A DNA stretch of 14,682 nt from an uncultured Clostridiaceae bacterium (GCA_949948825.1 CATLIJ010000034.1:1-14682); one strand, 5' to 3'. Shown: positions 5,699 to 13,036, numbered from the stretch's first letter. A program made the numbers and translations. Notes: generated by a model from the sequence alone, not told the origin.

Positions 5699-7066
5699 AT
5701 GGAACAGAACAAAAATGCAGCTCTTTTTGAACAGATTCCAATTCCCAGGGCAGTGGCGCAGTTGGCCATCCCCACTATTTTAAGCTCCCTGGTAATGGTG
5801 ATTTACAATATGGCAGATACCTACTTTGTAGGAATGGTCAATGACCCGGTGCAGAATGCGGCTGTGGCGCTGGCTGGTCCTGTGCTGCTGGCTTTTAATG
5901 CAGTGAATAACCTGTTTGGAGTTGGCAGCTCCAGTATGATGAGCCGCGCCCTGGGAAGCAGGGATTATGAGACTGTGCGGCGCAGTTCTGCCTTTGGCTT
6001 TTATTGTTCCCTGATCTGCGGAGGAATCTTTTCCTTGCTCTGCCTGATTTTCCGGGAACCTTTGCTGGCGCTTTTGGGGGCAGATGCCTCTACGGCGGCA
6101 GCTACCGGCGGATATCTTCAGTGGACTGTGATCTGCGGTGCGGCTCCGGCTATTTTGAATGTGGTTCTGGCTTACATGGTAAGATCAGAGGGGGCGTCCT
6201 TTCATGCCAGTGTGGGAACTATGAGCGGATGTCTGCTGAACATTATTTTAGATCCGATTTTTATTTTGCCCTGGGGGTTTGATATGGGGGCTGCAGGCGC
6301 AGGGCTTGCCACTTTTATTTCCAACTGTGTAGCCTGTCTTTATTTTTTTGTGCTGCTTTATGTAAGGAGGAAAACCACATTTGTCTGTGTGCTGCCCCAT
6401 AAATTCAGCCTGGATCGGGCCATTGTCCTGGGGGTATGCGGAGTGGGGATTCCGGCGTCCATCCAGAATCTTTTGAATGTGACTGGCATGACCATTCTGA
6501 ACAATTTTACGTCATCTTACGGAGCAGATGCAGTGGCAGCTATGGGAATTACGCAAAAGATCAATATGGTTCCCATGCAGGTGGCCCTGGGATTTTCTCA
6601 GGGAATTATGCCGCTGATCAGCTATAATTATGCCAGCGGGAATATAAAGCGCATGAAGGAAAGCCTTTTGTTTGTAGCAAAGCTTGTTTTGCCCTCCATT
6701 GCGGTGGTTTCCCTGGGATATTATCTGGGGGCAGGATCTCTCATTGGCGCTTTTATGAAAAATGAGAGCATTATTGCGTATGGAAGCAGTTTTTTAAGAG
6801 GGTTTTGCCTGGGGCTTCCCTTCCTTTGCATGGATTTTCTGGCAGTAGGTGTGTTTCAGGCCATTGGTTTGGGTAAGGCTGCTTTGCTGTTTGCAATTTT
6901 GCGGAAAATTGCCCTTGAGATACCGGCCCTCTATGTACTGAATTATCTGTTCCCTCTTTATGGACTTGCTTATGCTCAGTTTACCTCGGAGTTTGTACTG
7001 GCTGTGGCTGCAGTGATGATGCTGGGATGGATTTTTGGCAAGCTGCAGAAGGGGGAGAGGATTTAG
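5699..7066 (+). CDS. MATE-family multidrug / metabolite efflux transporter
   Basis: A 455-residue inner-membrane protein with two MatE repeats and about twelve hydrophobic segments, a cation-coupled exporter by family. The first repeat opens with IPRAVAQLAIPTILSSLVMV, then YNMADTYFVGM, and a loop SRALGSRDYETVRRSS; the second starts near GVCGVGIPASIQNLLNVTGM with ALGFSQGIMPLISYNYASGN. The ATG at 5699 has TGGAGGA eight bases upstream and follows the predicted promoter. In-frame upstream starts at 5600 and 5648 lie in the terminator loop or before the transcription start. The gene stands alone between two terminated or convergent units and overlaps the end of the leftward lysR1 by four bases. 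Nothing ties it to hexarate metabolism except position; I consider it a passenger, though export of a toxic intermediate cannot be excluded. Confidence 0.9.
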   Translation: MEQNKNAALFEQIPIPRAVAQLAIPTILSSLVMVIYNMADTYFVGMVNDPVQNAAVALAGPVLLAFNAVNNLFGVGSSSMMSRALGSRDYETVRRSSAFGFYCSLICGGIFSLLCLIFREPLLALLGADASTAAATGGYLQWTVICGAAPAILNVVLAYMVRSEGASFHASVGTMSGCLLNIILDPIFILPWGFDMGAAGAGLATFISNCVACLYFFVLLYVRRKTTFVCVLPHKFSLDRAIVLGVCGVGIPASIQNLLNVTGMTILNNFTSSYGADAVAAMGITQKINMVPMQVALGFSQGIMPLISYNYASGNIKRMKESLLFVAKLVLPSIAVVSLGYYLGAGSLIGAFMKNESIIAYGSSFLRGFCLGLPFLCMDFLAVGVFQAIGLGKAALLFAILRKIALEIPALYVLNYLFPLYGLAYAQFTSEFVLAVAAVMMLGWIFGKLQKGERI

Positions 7067-7989
7067 GAATTCCAATACTCAGCCGCCAGCCGGATAAAAT
7101 ACCGGGCTGCCTTTGACAGGTAGGAACCCTTCCGGTAAGAGGCTGCCACTTCCCACACAGGATGCTCCGGAAGGGAAAAGCATACCAGCTGATCGTCCGG
7201 CTTTCGAAGGTAATAGGCTGGTATAAGGCCGCAGCACAGGCGGCTGCGGATCATGGTGAGAATCGTTTCATTGCTGGCAGTCTCAAACAGCACATTAGGA
7301 GGAAAGCCTGCCCGGGCAAACAGCTGGTCCACCCACTGGCGGATGGTGGATTCTTTATACATTAAGACAAATGGCTCGTATTTCAGCCTGCGAAGATCCA
7401 GTTCAGGGAAGTCCAGATCCAGATTCTTTTTTTGGCGGCACAGGGAATCATATTCTTCACAGACGGGATGGCCGTTTGGAACTGCCAGGAAGATTTCCTC
7501 TGTGGCAAGAGGTATGTATTCATCATTGGTCCGCTGGTCTTCACAAAGAGTCTGAAAACCAACCTCCAGCTCTCCCCGGGCAATGAGGGGCTGCTGACGG
7601 CGGACGCTGAGTTCAGAGGGTTCTACTGTGATATCCGGATATTTTTGATGAAACATGGGGTACACATGGGAGAACATAGAGGTACCCCGTCCGGGAGTAA
7701 AGGCTATGGAAAGGGTTCCCTTTTGCCGGACAGCCAGATCTCCCAGCTGTTTATAGGTTTCCTGCTTGATTTGAAGCATTTTCCGGGCATTTTCCAGATA
7801 GATTTCACCGGCCCTGGTAGGGCGCCAGTCGGTTCGGGAGCGGTGAAAAAGGGGAATCCCCAGTTCGCGCTCCAGACGCAGCAGCTGTTGATTTAAGGCA
7901 GGCTGAGTCAGGTGCAGCTTTTCGGCAGCGCGGGTAATATTATTTTCTTCAGCAATTTTCAAAATATATTCAATTTGTTTGGTATCCAT
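7063..7989 (-). CDS. LysR-family regulator 1, divergent from garD
   Basis: A DNA-binding transcription factor of 308 aa. The N-terminal winged helix-turn-helix (about 1-60) reads MDTKQIEYILKIAEENNIT... AAEKLHLTQPALNQQLLRLE, followed by a linker helix and a periplasmic-binding-protein-like effector domain with LSIAFTPGRG, FHQKYPDITVEP, EEIFLAVPNGHP and CCGLIPAYY. The ATG at 7989 is preceded by AGGAGAGG on the minus strand. It is transcribed away from garD, the classic arrangement for a LysR activator of the adjacent gene, so I infer activation of garD in response to galactarate or a related acid. The gene is a paralogue of the LysR at 9844-10797: 56 of the first 66 residues are identical by my count. 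The effector-domain segment between HP and YEPF is seven residues longer here. Its stop overlaps the MATE stop by four bases. Confidence 0.93.
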   Translation of the reverse strand: MDTKQIEYILKIAEENNITRAAEKLHLTQPALNQQLLRLERELGIPLFHRSRTDWRPTRAGEIYLENARKMLQIKQETYKQLGDLAVRQKGTLSIAFTPGRGTSMFSHVYPMFHQKYPDITVEPSELSVRRQQPLIARGELEVGFQTLCEDQRTNDEYIPLATEEIFLAVPNGHPVCEEYDSLCRQKKNLDLDFPELDLRRLKYEPFVLMYKESTIRQWVDQLFARAGFPPNVLFETASNETILTMIRSRLCCGLIPAYYLRKPDDQLVCFSLPEHPVWEVAASYRKGSYLSKAARYFIRLAAEYWNS

Positions 7990-8124
7990 AAATCCTCTCC
8001 TGGCATTCTCTTATTTTTCCCTTGCTGTTTTTCTGGCATAGACGAACAGAATGGCATTGCCCTGTGGACAGCAGCCAATTTCTGGAAATGAATTTCATTT
8101 GTTTCATAATCAGAGATTTTATTG

Positions 8125-8140
8125 TATAATCAAGATTATA
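8125..8140. promoter_or_regulatory. Probable LysR operator (perfect dyad)
   Basis: TATAATC-AA-GATTATA is a perfect 7-2-7 inverted repeat. A weaker copy, ATAATC-AGA-GATTTTAT, starts 20 bases upstream (8106). The right half is also the -10 box of the predicted leftward lysR1 promoter, so a bound regulator would cover it, consistent with autoregulation. Confidence 0.5.
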
Positions 8141-8163
8141 AAACAAAAAATTTGTGCTGCCAA
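8135..8163 (-). promoter_or_regulatory. Sigma-A promoter of lysR1
   Basis: On the minus strand, TTGGCA (8163-8158), a 17-base spacer and perfect TATAAT (8140-8135). Transcription would begin near 8128, about 139 bases before the lysR1 ATG. Confidence 0.55.
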
Positions 8164-8206
8164 CTGTTTTCTAAATAAAATTTTGACTTGTCTAATTATT
8201 ATCAAT

Positions 8207-8235
8207 TTTACATCTGTGGATATTAAAGGTAAAAT
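8207..8235 (+). promoter_or_regulatory. Sigma-A promoter of garD
   Basis: TTTACA at 8207-8212 (5 of 6), a 17-base spacer and TAAAAT at 8230-8235 (5 of 6). The start would be near 8242, leaving a leader of about 89 bases. Confidence 0.5.
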
Positions 8236-8279
8236 AGAACTATCAGAATCAAAATGTGCCAGAGAATGGCGCAAATTAA

Positions 8280-8310
8280 GAAACAGTCTGAGCTGTTTTT
8301 CAACTGTTTC
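8280..8310 (+). promoter_or_regulatory. Leader inverted repeat before garD
   Basis: GAAACAGT (8280-8287) and ACTGTTTC (8303-8310) form a perfect 8-bp inverted repeat with a 15-base spacer; a nested alternative pairs AAACAG with CTGTTT at 8293-8298. It ends eight bases before AAGGAGGA (8318-8325). It could be a leader hairpin or a protein site; the function is unknown. Confidence 0.4.
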
Positions 8311-8330
8311 CAGAGACAAGGAGGAGATGT

Positions 8331-9851
8331 ATGGGAAAACGGAAGTATGTTAAGATCAAAGATCAGGACAATGTGGTGGTGGTAGTGCAGGACACGCCAA
8401 AAGGGACAGAGATCATGGAGGGGCTGATTGCAGGTGAGGATATTCCTCAGGCCCATAAGGTGGCTCTTAGGGATATTCCGGCTGGCGGGGAAATCATCCG
8501 GTACGGGGTGATTTTGGGCTATGCGATTCATGACATTAAAAAAGGAGACTGGATTAATGAGCATATGCTGGAGCTGCCGGAAAGCCCGTCTGTGGAGAAC
8601 ATGGAATATGGCACCAACCTGGTTCCCTTTGAGGAGCTTCCTCTGCCTACCCGGACTACCTGGATGGGGTATAAGAACGAAAATGGTCCTGCAGGAACCA
8701 GAAATCTTCTGGGGATTGTGACCACGGTTCAGTGTGCGGCAGGAGTGCTCAAGGTGGCAGTGGAGCAGATAAAAAAGGAGCTTCTTCCCAAATATCCCAA
8801 TGTGGACGGTGTAGTGGCAGTGACTCATCCCTATGGCTGCGGAGTGGCAATCAATGCTCCCATGGCAGTGATTCCCATTCGGGCAATTGCCAATGTAATC
8901 CGCCACCCCAATTTTGGCGGTGAGATTATGGTAGTGGGCCTGGGCTGCGAGAAGCTGACCTATGACCGGGTGCTGCCGCCTGAAGAGATTCATTCGGGCA
9001 ATGTTCTGACTCTCCAGGATTATGCTGGCCATGATGCCATGATGAATGCCATTTTGGAGATGGCAGACAAAAAGTTTCAAAGGCTGAACCAGCGGATCAG
9101 ACAGGAGCTTCCCTTAAGCGAGCTTTTGGTGGGAATGCAGTGCGGCGGAAGCGATGCTTTTTCCGGCGTCTCAGCCAACCCCAGCGCAGGCTATGCGGCG
9201 GATATGATTGTCCGGGGCGGCGGAACTGTAATGTTCTCGGAAGTGACTGAGGTGAGAGATGGGGTACATATGCTGGCAGCCCGGTGCGTGGATGCCCATA
9301 CCCGCGACCGGCTGGCAGAGGAAATGAAATGGTATGACGATTATCTGGCCCAGGGAGGAGTAGGACGTGACGCCAATCCCACTCCTGGCAACAAAAAGGG
9401 CGGTCTGGCCAATATTGTGGAAAAGGCCATGGGAAGCATTGCCAAAAGCGGCACAAGCCCGATTGTGGAGGTGCTTTCACCAGCAGAAAAGCCGACAAAG
9501 CATGGTCTCATTTATGCAGCGACCCCGGCCAGTGATATTGTCTGCGGTCCCAGCCAGGTGGCCAGCGGCATTGGGCTGCAGGTGTTTATGACCGGGCGCG
9601 GAACCCCCTATGGCCTGGACATCAGCCCGGTGATCAAGGTCTGCAGCCGCAATGAGATGAAGGACCACTGGTTTGACTTAATCGACATATCTGCCGGAGA
9701 TGTGGCCACTGGTGAGAAGACCATCGCAGAGGTGGGGACAGAAATCTTTGAATTTATTTTGGCAGTAGCCAGCGGAGAGGCAGAGCCATACAGTGACAAA
9801 CATGGCTTTCACAATGATATGTGCATCTTTAATCCCGCGCCCATCACCTGA
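8331..9851 (+). CDS. garD: Galactarate dehydratase
   Basis: Dehydrates galactarate (meso-galactaric acid) to 5-keto-4-deoxy-D-glucarate, entering the shared lower pathway. At 506 aa it has the two-part UxaA/GarD architecture: an N-terminal SAF-like domain (about 1-85, with HKVALRDIPAGGEIIRYGVILGYA) and the large dehydratase domain. The latter shows HPYGCGVAINAP (166-177), VVGLGCEKL, VGMQCGGSDAFSGVSANP (267-284), MFSEVTEVRD (301-310), NPTPGNKKGGLANIVEKA (349-366), IYAATPASDIVCG and TGRGTPYG (421-428), ending in FNPAPIT. These match E. coli GarD as I recall it rather than altronate dehydratase, whose C-terminal region differs. The ATG at 8331 has AAGGAGGA five bases upstream. Iron or other divalent metal dependence is family knowledge. 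It is a single-gene unit divergent from lysR1, and its stop overlaps the end of the convergent lysR2 by eight bases. Confidence 0.93.
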   Translation: MGKRKYVKIKDQDNVVVVVQDTPKGTEIMEGLIAGEDIPQAHKVALRDIPAGGEIIRYGVILGYAIHDIKKGDWINEHMLELPESPSVENMEYGTNLVPFEELPLPTRTTWMGYKNENGPAGTRNLLGIVTTVQCAAGVLKVAVEQIKKELLPKYPNVDGVVAVTHPYGCGVAINAPMAVIPIRAIANVIRHPNFGGEIMVVGLGCEKLTYDRVLPPEEIHSGNVLTLQDYAGHDAMMNAILEMADKKFQRLNQRIRQELPLSELLVGMQCGGSDAFSGVSANPSAGYAADMIVRGGGTVMFSEVTEVRDGVHMLAARCVDAHTRDRLAEEMKWYDDYLAQGGVGRDANPTPGNKKGGLANIVEKAMGSIAKSGTSPIVEVLSPAEKPTKHGLIYAATPASDIVCGPSQVASGIGLQVFMTGRGTPYGLDISPVIKVCSRNEMKDHWFDLIDISAGDVATGEKTIAEVGTEIFEFILAVASGEAEPYSDKHGFHNDMCIFNPAPIT

Positions 9852-10797
9852 CAAAGTCTGTGGGATGAAAATAGTCCGGACCCTTGGCAGAGGTCTGGTT
9901 CCAGTACTCTTTCACCATCTGGATAAAAGCTTTGGCTGCTTTGCTTAGATAGGCATTCCGCTTGTAGCTGGCTGCAACCTGCCAGCAGGGATGAAAGGGC
10001 AGCTTAAAAAAGGCAATGCCATCAGGAGCCCTTTGGGCATAGTAGGTGGGTACCAGCCCGCAGCACAGATTGGTCCGGACCATGTAGAGAACCGTGTTAT
10101 TGTTGCGGGTCTCAAAAAGAAGATTGGGCGCAAATCCTGCTTTCTGAAAAATGTCATTGGCCAGGGAACGCATGGTGGAATTTTTGTCCATAAGCACAAA
10201 TGGCTCATATTGAAGGTTTTTCAGCTCCATGACAGCCAGCGGCTCGCCCTTTGGAGCAGCGCAGGCGCCCAAAGGATGGCCCGCAGGAATGGCAAGGAGG
10301 ATTTCTTCTGTCATTAAGGTGATATATTCATCATTGGTGTGGTCTTCCTGGCGCAGAGTTAAAAAAGCGATGTCCAGATTATCCTCACTAATCATCTGCT
10401 GCAGTTCACGGACGCTTTTTTCAACTGGTTCCACAGTGATATCCGGGTATTTCTGGTGAAAAGCCGGATAGATGGAGGTAAACATGGCAATACCCCGTCC
10501 GGGTGTAAATCCGATGGACAGCTGGCCCAGCTTTGTGCTGGCAATATCCCGAATCTGGCTGTAAGTGTCCTTTTTCAGCCGTAAAATCTGGCGGGCATTT
10601 TGCAGATATACTTCTCCGGCCTCTGTGGGGCGCCAGTTGGTGCGGGAGCGGTGAAACAGAGGGGTTCCCAGTTCCTTTTCGAGCTTCAAAAGCTGTTGAT
10701 TCAAAGCAGACTGAGTGAGAAAGAGTTTTTCCGCAGCCTTGGTAATGTTGTTTTCTTCTGCTATTTTAAGGATATATTCAATCTGTTTTGTGTCCAT
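9844..10797 (-). CDS. LysR-family regulator 2, divergent from gudD
   Basis: A 317-residue LysR regulator, paralogue of the one at 7063-7989. I chose the ATG at 10797 over an upstream in-frame start at 10824 because AAAGGAG lies just ahead of it on the minus strand and the product then begins MDTKQIEYILKIAEENNIT, identical to its paralogue for 19 residues. The recognition helix (TQSALNQQLLKLE against TQPALNQQLLRLE) is nearly unchanged, so both may bind similar sites. The effector domain is more diverged, with LSIGFTPGRG, FHQKYPDITVEP and CCGLVPTYY kept. A 16-residue tail beyond EYWN runs into the garD 3' end. It is divergent from gudD-tctBA, so I infer glucarate-responsive activation of that operon; the specificity is not visible in sequence. 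Confidence 0.92.
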   Translation of the reverse strand: MDTKQIEYILKIAEENNITKAAEKLFLTQSALNQQLLKLEKELGTPLFHRSRTNWRPTEAGEVYLQNARQILRLKKDTYSQIRDIASTKLGQLSIGFTPGRGIAMFTSIYPAFHQKYPDITVEPVEKSVRELQQMISEDNLDIAFLTLRQEDHTNDEYITLMTEEILLAIPAGHPLGACAAPKGEPLAVMELKNLQYEPFVLMDKNSTMRSLANDIFQKAGFAPNLLFETRNNNTVLYMVRTNLCCGLVPTYYAQRAPDGIAFFKLPFHPCWQVAASYKRNAYLSKAAKAFIQMVKEYWNQTSAKGPDYFHPTDFVR

Positions 10798-10830
10798 AAA
10801 GCTCCTTTCTGTGGCACTTTGCACAAATTA

Positions 10831-10849
10831 TTCTTAAAATAATTAAGAA
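10831..10849. promoter_or_regulatory. Dyad near the lysR2 start, possible operator
   Basis: TTCTTAA-AATAA-TTAAGAA is a perfect 7-5-7 inverted repeat beginning 34 bases upstream of the lysR2 ATG on its transcript. The symmetry and position would suit an autoregulatory site or a leader structure. Confidence 0.35.
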
Positions 10850-10882
10850 AATACAAAAAACTATTAATTTTACTTCTTGTTA

Positions 10883-10893
10883 ATAATCGATTA
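10883..10893. promoter_or_regulatory. ATAATC-GATTA site, possible LysR operator
   Basis: ATAATC is joined directly to GATTA, giving the palindrome TAATCGATTA (10884-10893). The same half-sites occur in the lysR1/garD region with 2- or 3-base spacers. The difference in spacing makes this a weak match. Confidence 0.3.
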
Positions 10894-11035
10894 AAATACA
10901 GATAGAAGGAATTACAGGCATAACAAATACAGTTACATAGCTGATGCCATTTTATCACAAATAACCGCTTTTTAAAACAGGACAAATAACAAAAGGGCGA
11001 TTAGTTTTTCTTATAGCAGAAATCACTATTAAGAA

Positions 11036-11065
11036 TTGGATTTTTGGAAATGGATCTGTTATTAT
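11036..11065 (+). promoter_or_regulatory. Weak promoter candidate for gudD-tctBA
   Basis: TTGGAT (11036-11041), an 18-base spacer and TATTAT (11060-11065, 5 of 6). The start would be near 11072, with a leader of about 84 bases. The poor -35 box would fit a promoter that needs an activator. Confidence 0.35.
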
Positions 11066-11088
11066 TTTACTAAAATAAGAGAGAGAAA

Positions 11089-11136
11089 CACAGGAAAACA
11101 GGAAAAATAGACAATCAGATCCTTTGGATTCCTGTG
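11089..11136 (+). promoter_or_regulatory. Leader inverted repeat before gudD
   Basis: CACAGGAA (11089-11096) and TTCCTGTG (11129-11136) are a perfect 8-bp inverted repeat with a 32-base spacer. A small ATCC-TTT-GGAT hairpin sits just inside the right arm. The repeat ends five bases before AAGGAGGA (11141-11148), mirroring the layout before garD with a different sequence. Confidence 0.35.
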
Positions 11137-11155
11137 AATCAAGGAGGAAGCGATT

Positions 11156-12508
11156 ATGGAAGTAAAGGGGACACCCGTAGTAACTGAGATGCAGGTAATT
11201 CCGGTGGCAGGATATGACAGTATGCTGATGACCTTAAGCGGAGCACATGCCCCCTGGTTTACCAGAAACCTGGTGATTTTAAAGGACAGTGCAGGACATA
11301 CGGGAATCGGTGAAATCCATGGAGGAGATTACACCTGTGAAGCTTTAAAAAGCTGTATTCCGCTGGTGGTGGGACAGCCGGTGGGCAGGTACCGGGGAAT
11401 CCTGGACAGCATACATAAGGGCAGCAAAAGAGCAGCTGAAGATGACGGGGAAGGGATTCAGACTCTGGATATCAGCAAGCTGAAATTTGTGGTAAAAGCA
11501 GAGTGGGCTATTGAATGTGCGCTTTTGGATCTTTTGGGACAGTATGTGGACCTTCCTATGTGTGAGCTTTTGGGGGACGGAAAACAGCGGGATAAGGTGG
11601 AGACTCTTGGTTATCTGTTTTATGTGAGCAATAAGGAAAAGGCAGGATCTGCTTTGCCCTACATCGATGAGACAGACAGCACAGATCCCTGGTTCCGGCT
11701 CCGCCGTCAGGAGATGCTTACACCAGAGCGCATAGCAGAGCAGGCCCAGGTTCTCCATGAAAAATATGGCTTTAAGAACTTTAAGCTGAAAGGCGGGGTG
11801 CTTGAGGGAGCCAAAGAGATGGAGGCGATCCGGACCCTGAAGAAAGCATTTCCAGAAGGAAGAATCAACATTGATCCCAATGGGGCCTGGAGCCTTTCGG
11901 AGGCAATCCATATCTGCAGGCCAATGGAAAATATCCTTACCTATGTGGAAGATCCCTGCGGCCCGGAGGCAGGGTATTCCAGCCGGGAAGTCATGGCAGA
12001 ATTTAAAAATGCTGTGAAGCTGCCCGTTGCCACCAACATGATCGCTACAGACTGGCGTCAGTTTTACCATGCAGCTGCTCTGAAATCCGTGGATATTGTT
12101 TTGGCAGATCCGCATTTTTGGGGATTTGGAGGCAGTGTGAGAATGGCACAGATTTTAAATGACTGGGGACTTACCTGGGGAAGCCATTCCAACAATCATT
12201 TTGACATTACCCTGACAGCTTTTGCCCATGTGGCGGCAGCAGCTCCAGGCAGTCCCACAGCCTTAGATACCCACTGGATCTGGCAGGACGGGCAAAACCT
12301 GTTAAAAGATACGCCCTGTATTGTGGATGGATATTTGGAGGTTCCAAAGAAACCTGGAATGGGTGTTGTCATTGATATGGAAAAGGTTAGGGAAGCAAAT
12401 GCACTTTATCAGAAACTTCCGTCTCACGACAGAGATGATGCGATGGCCATGCAGTATTTGATTCCGGGCTGGAAATATGACTGCAAGAAGCCGGCGCTGG
12501 TGAGGTAG
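11156..12508 (+). CDS. gudD: Glucarate dehydratase (enolase superfamily)
   Basis: Converts D-glucarate to 5-keto-4-deoxy-D-glucarate by Mg-dependent proton abstraction. The 450-residue length fits GudD (446 in E. coli), and the protein opens with TPVVTEMQVIPVAGYDSML as that enzyme does. Active-site residues are all present by alignment to recalled E. coli GudD with a constant offset of five: the KxK pair Lys210/Lys212 in NFKLKGG, the metal ligands Asp240 (DPNGAWS), Glu265/Glu271 (EDPCGPE) and Asn294 (TNMIATDW), His344 (SHSNNHFD) and Asp371 (LDTHWIWQ). It is therefore a GudD rather than an inactive GudX-like paralogue. The ATG at 11156 follows AAGGAGGA (11141-11148). It is the first gene of an operon with tctB (30-base gap) and tctA, divergent from lysR2. 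Regulation by LysR2 is inferred. Confidence 0.95.
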   Translation: MEVKGTPVVTEMQVIPVAGYDSMLMTLSGAHAPWFTRNLVILKDSAGHTGIGEIHGGDYTCEALKSCIPLVVGQPVGRYRGILDSIHKGSKRAAEDDGEGIQTLDISKLKFVVKAEWAIECALLDLLGQYVDLPMCELLGDGKQRDKVETLGYLFYVSNKEKAGSALPYIDETDSTDPWFRLRRQEMLTPERIAEQAQVLHEKYGFKNFKLKGGVLEGAKEMEAIRTLKKAFPEGRINIDPNGAWSLSEAIHICRPMENILTYVEDPCGPEAGYSSREVMAEFKNAVKLPVATNMIATDWRQFYHAAALKSVDIVLADPHFWGFGGSVRMAQILNDWGLTWGSHSNNHFDITLTAFAHVAAAAPGSPTALDTHWIWQDGQNLLKDTPCIVDGYLEVPKKPGMGVVIDMEKVREANALYQKLPSHDRDDAMAMQYLIPGWKYDCKKPALVR

Positions 12509-12538
12509 GAGAAAAAAATTGGAAAAGGGGAGAAGAAA

Positions 12539-13036
12539 ATGTTCTTTAAAAAGTATGGGGACATTGTTGTAGGCGTGTTTTTCATGGCCCTCTCTGCAAC
12601 TATGATGGTCATGGCGAAAATGCTGCCCAAGTCCAAGGTTATGGAAATCGGGCCGGATTTTATGCCCATGGTGATTGGAGCCATTACATTTATTCTGGCT
12701 GCTGTTCTTACTGTGTTGAACATTAAAAACATGAAAATGCGCACGGCAGAGATTGATGAATCTGCCATTGAAGATTGTGATTATAAGCGGGTATTGTTAA
12801 GCGCCCTTTTGGTGCTGGTTTATGTGTTTGTCCTCCAGCCGGTTGGGTTTCTTGTTTCTACCCTTGTGTATCTGCCCTTGCAGATGCTTGTCCTTTCTCC
12901 GGATGACCAGAGGGGAAAAAAGCAGATCCTTCAGCTAGTGATCATTGATGTGATCTTTACTCTGGTGGTATTTTTCTTATTCCGGTATGGGTTTAAGATT
13001 GTGCTTCCGGCAGGCATTTTTACCATCAACTTATAG
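12539..13036 (+). CDS. tctB: Tripartite tricarboxylate transporter small membrane subunit TctB
   Basis: The small membrane subunit of a TTT secondary transporter, which works with the large permease TctA and a periplasmic or lipid-anchored binding protein TctC. It has 165 aa with hydrophobic segments at roughly 8-27, 44-62, 84-118 (a paired region) and 131-152, the usual four-helix layout of the TctB (DUF1468) domain. The IGPDFMPMVIGAITFILA stretch is characteristic. The ATG at 12539 follows AAGGGGAG. Its stop overlaps the tctA ribosome binding site (AGGAGG at 13035-13040), consistent with coupled expression. Location directly after gudD suggests the system imports glucarate and perhaps galactarate, replacing the MFS GudP/GarP carriers of enterobacteria. 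Substrate is inference; family is clear. Confidence 0.88.
   Translation: MFFKKYGDIVVGVFFMALSATMMVMAKMLPKSKVMEIGPDFMPMVIGAITFILAAVLTVLNIKNMKMRTAEIDESAIEDCDYKRVLLSALLVLVYVFVLQPVGFLVSTLVYLPLQMLVLSPDDQRGKKQILQLVIIDVIFTLVVFFLFRYGFKIVLPAGIFTINL

Larger units (their letters stand above)
7990..8330. other. Divergent control region lysR1 / garD
   Basis: This 341-base gene-free region is AT-rich in the middle. It contains an inverted repeat AAATGAA-T-TTCATTT (8086-8100), two AATC...GATT dyads about 20 bases apart (8106-8122 and 8125-8140), predicted promoters in both directions, and a leader dyad just before the garD ribosome binding site. CAACTGTTT occurs at both 8161 and 8301. Confidence 0.6.
10798..11155. 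other. Divergent control region lysR2 / gudD
   Basis: This 358-base gene-free region is strongly AT-rich. It contains the dyad TTCTTAA-AATAA-TTAAGAA (10831-10849), an ATAATC-GATTA site (10883-10893) resembling the lysR1/garD dyads, a weak promoter-like pair for gudD, and a leader inverted repeat before the gudD ribosome binding site. I could not find a convincing leftward promoter for lysR2. Confidence 0.6.

Noticed and set aside
7060..7110. Possible terminator between MATE and lysR1 (AGCCGG...CCGGGCT).
   Set aside because: The stem is bulged, lies within the lysR1 coding sequence, and has no T-tract in either direction.
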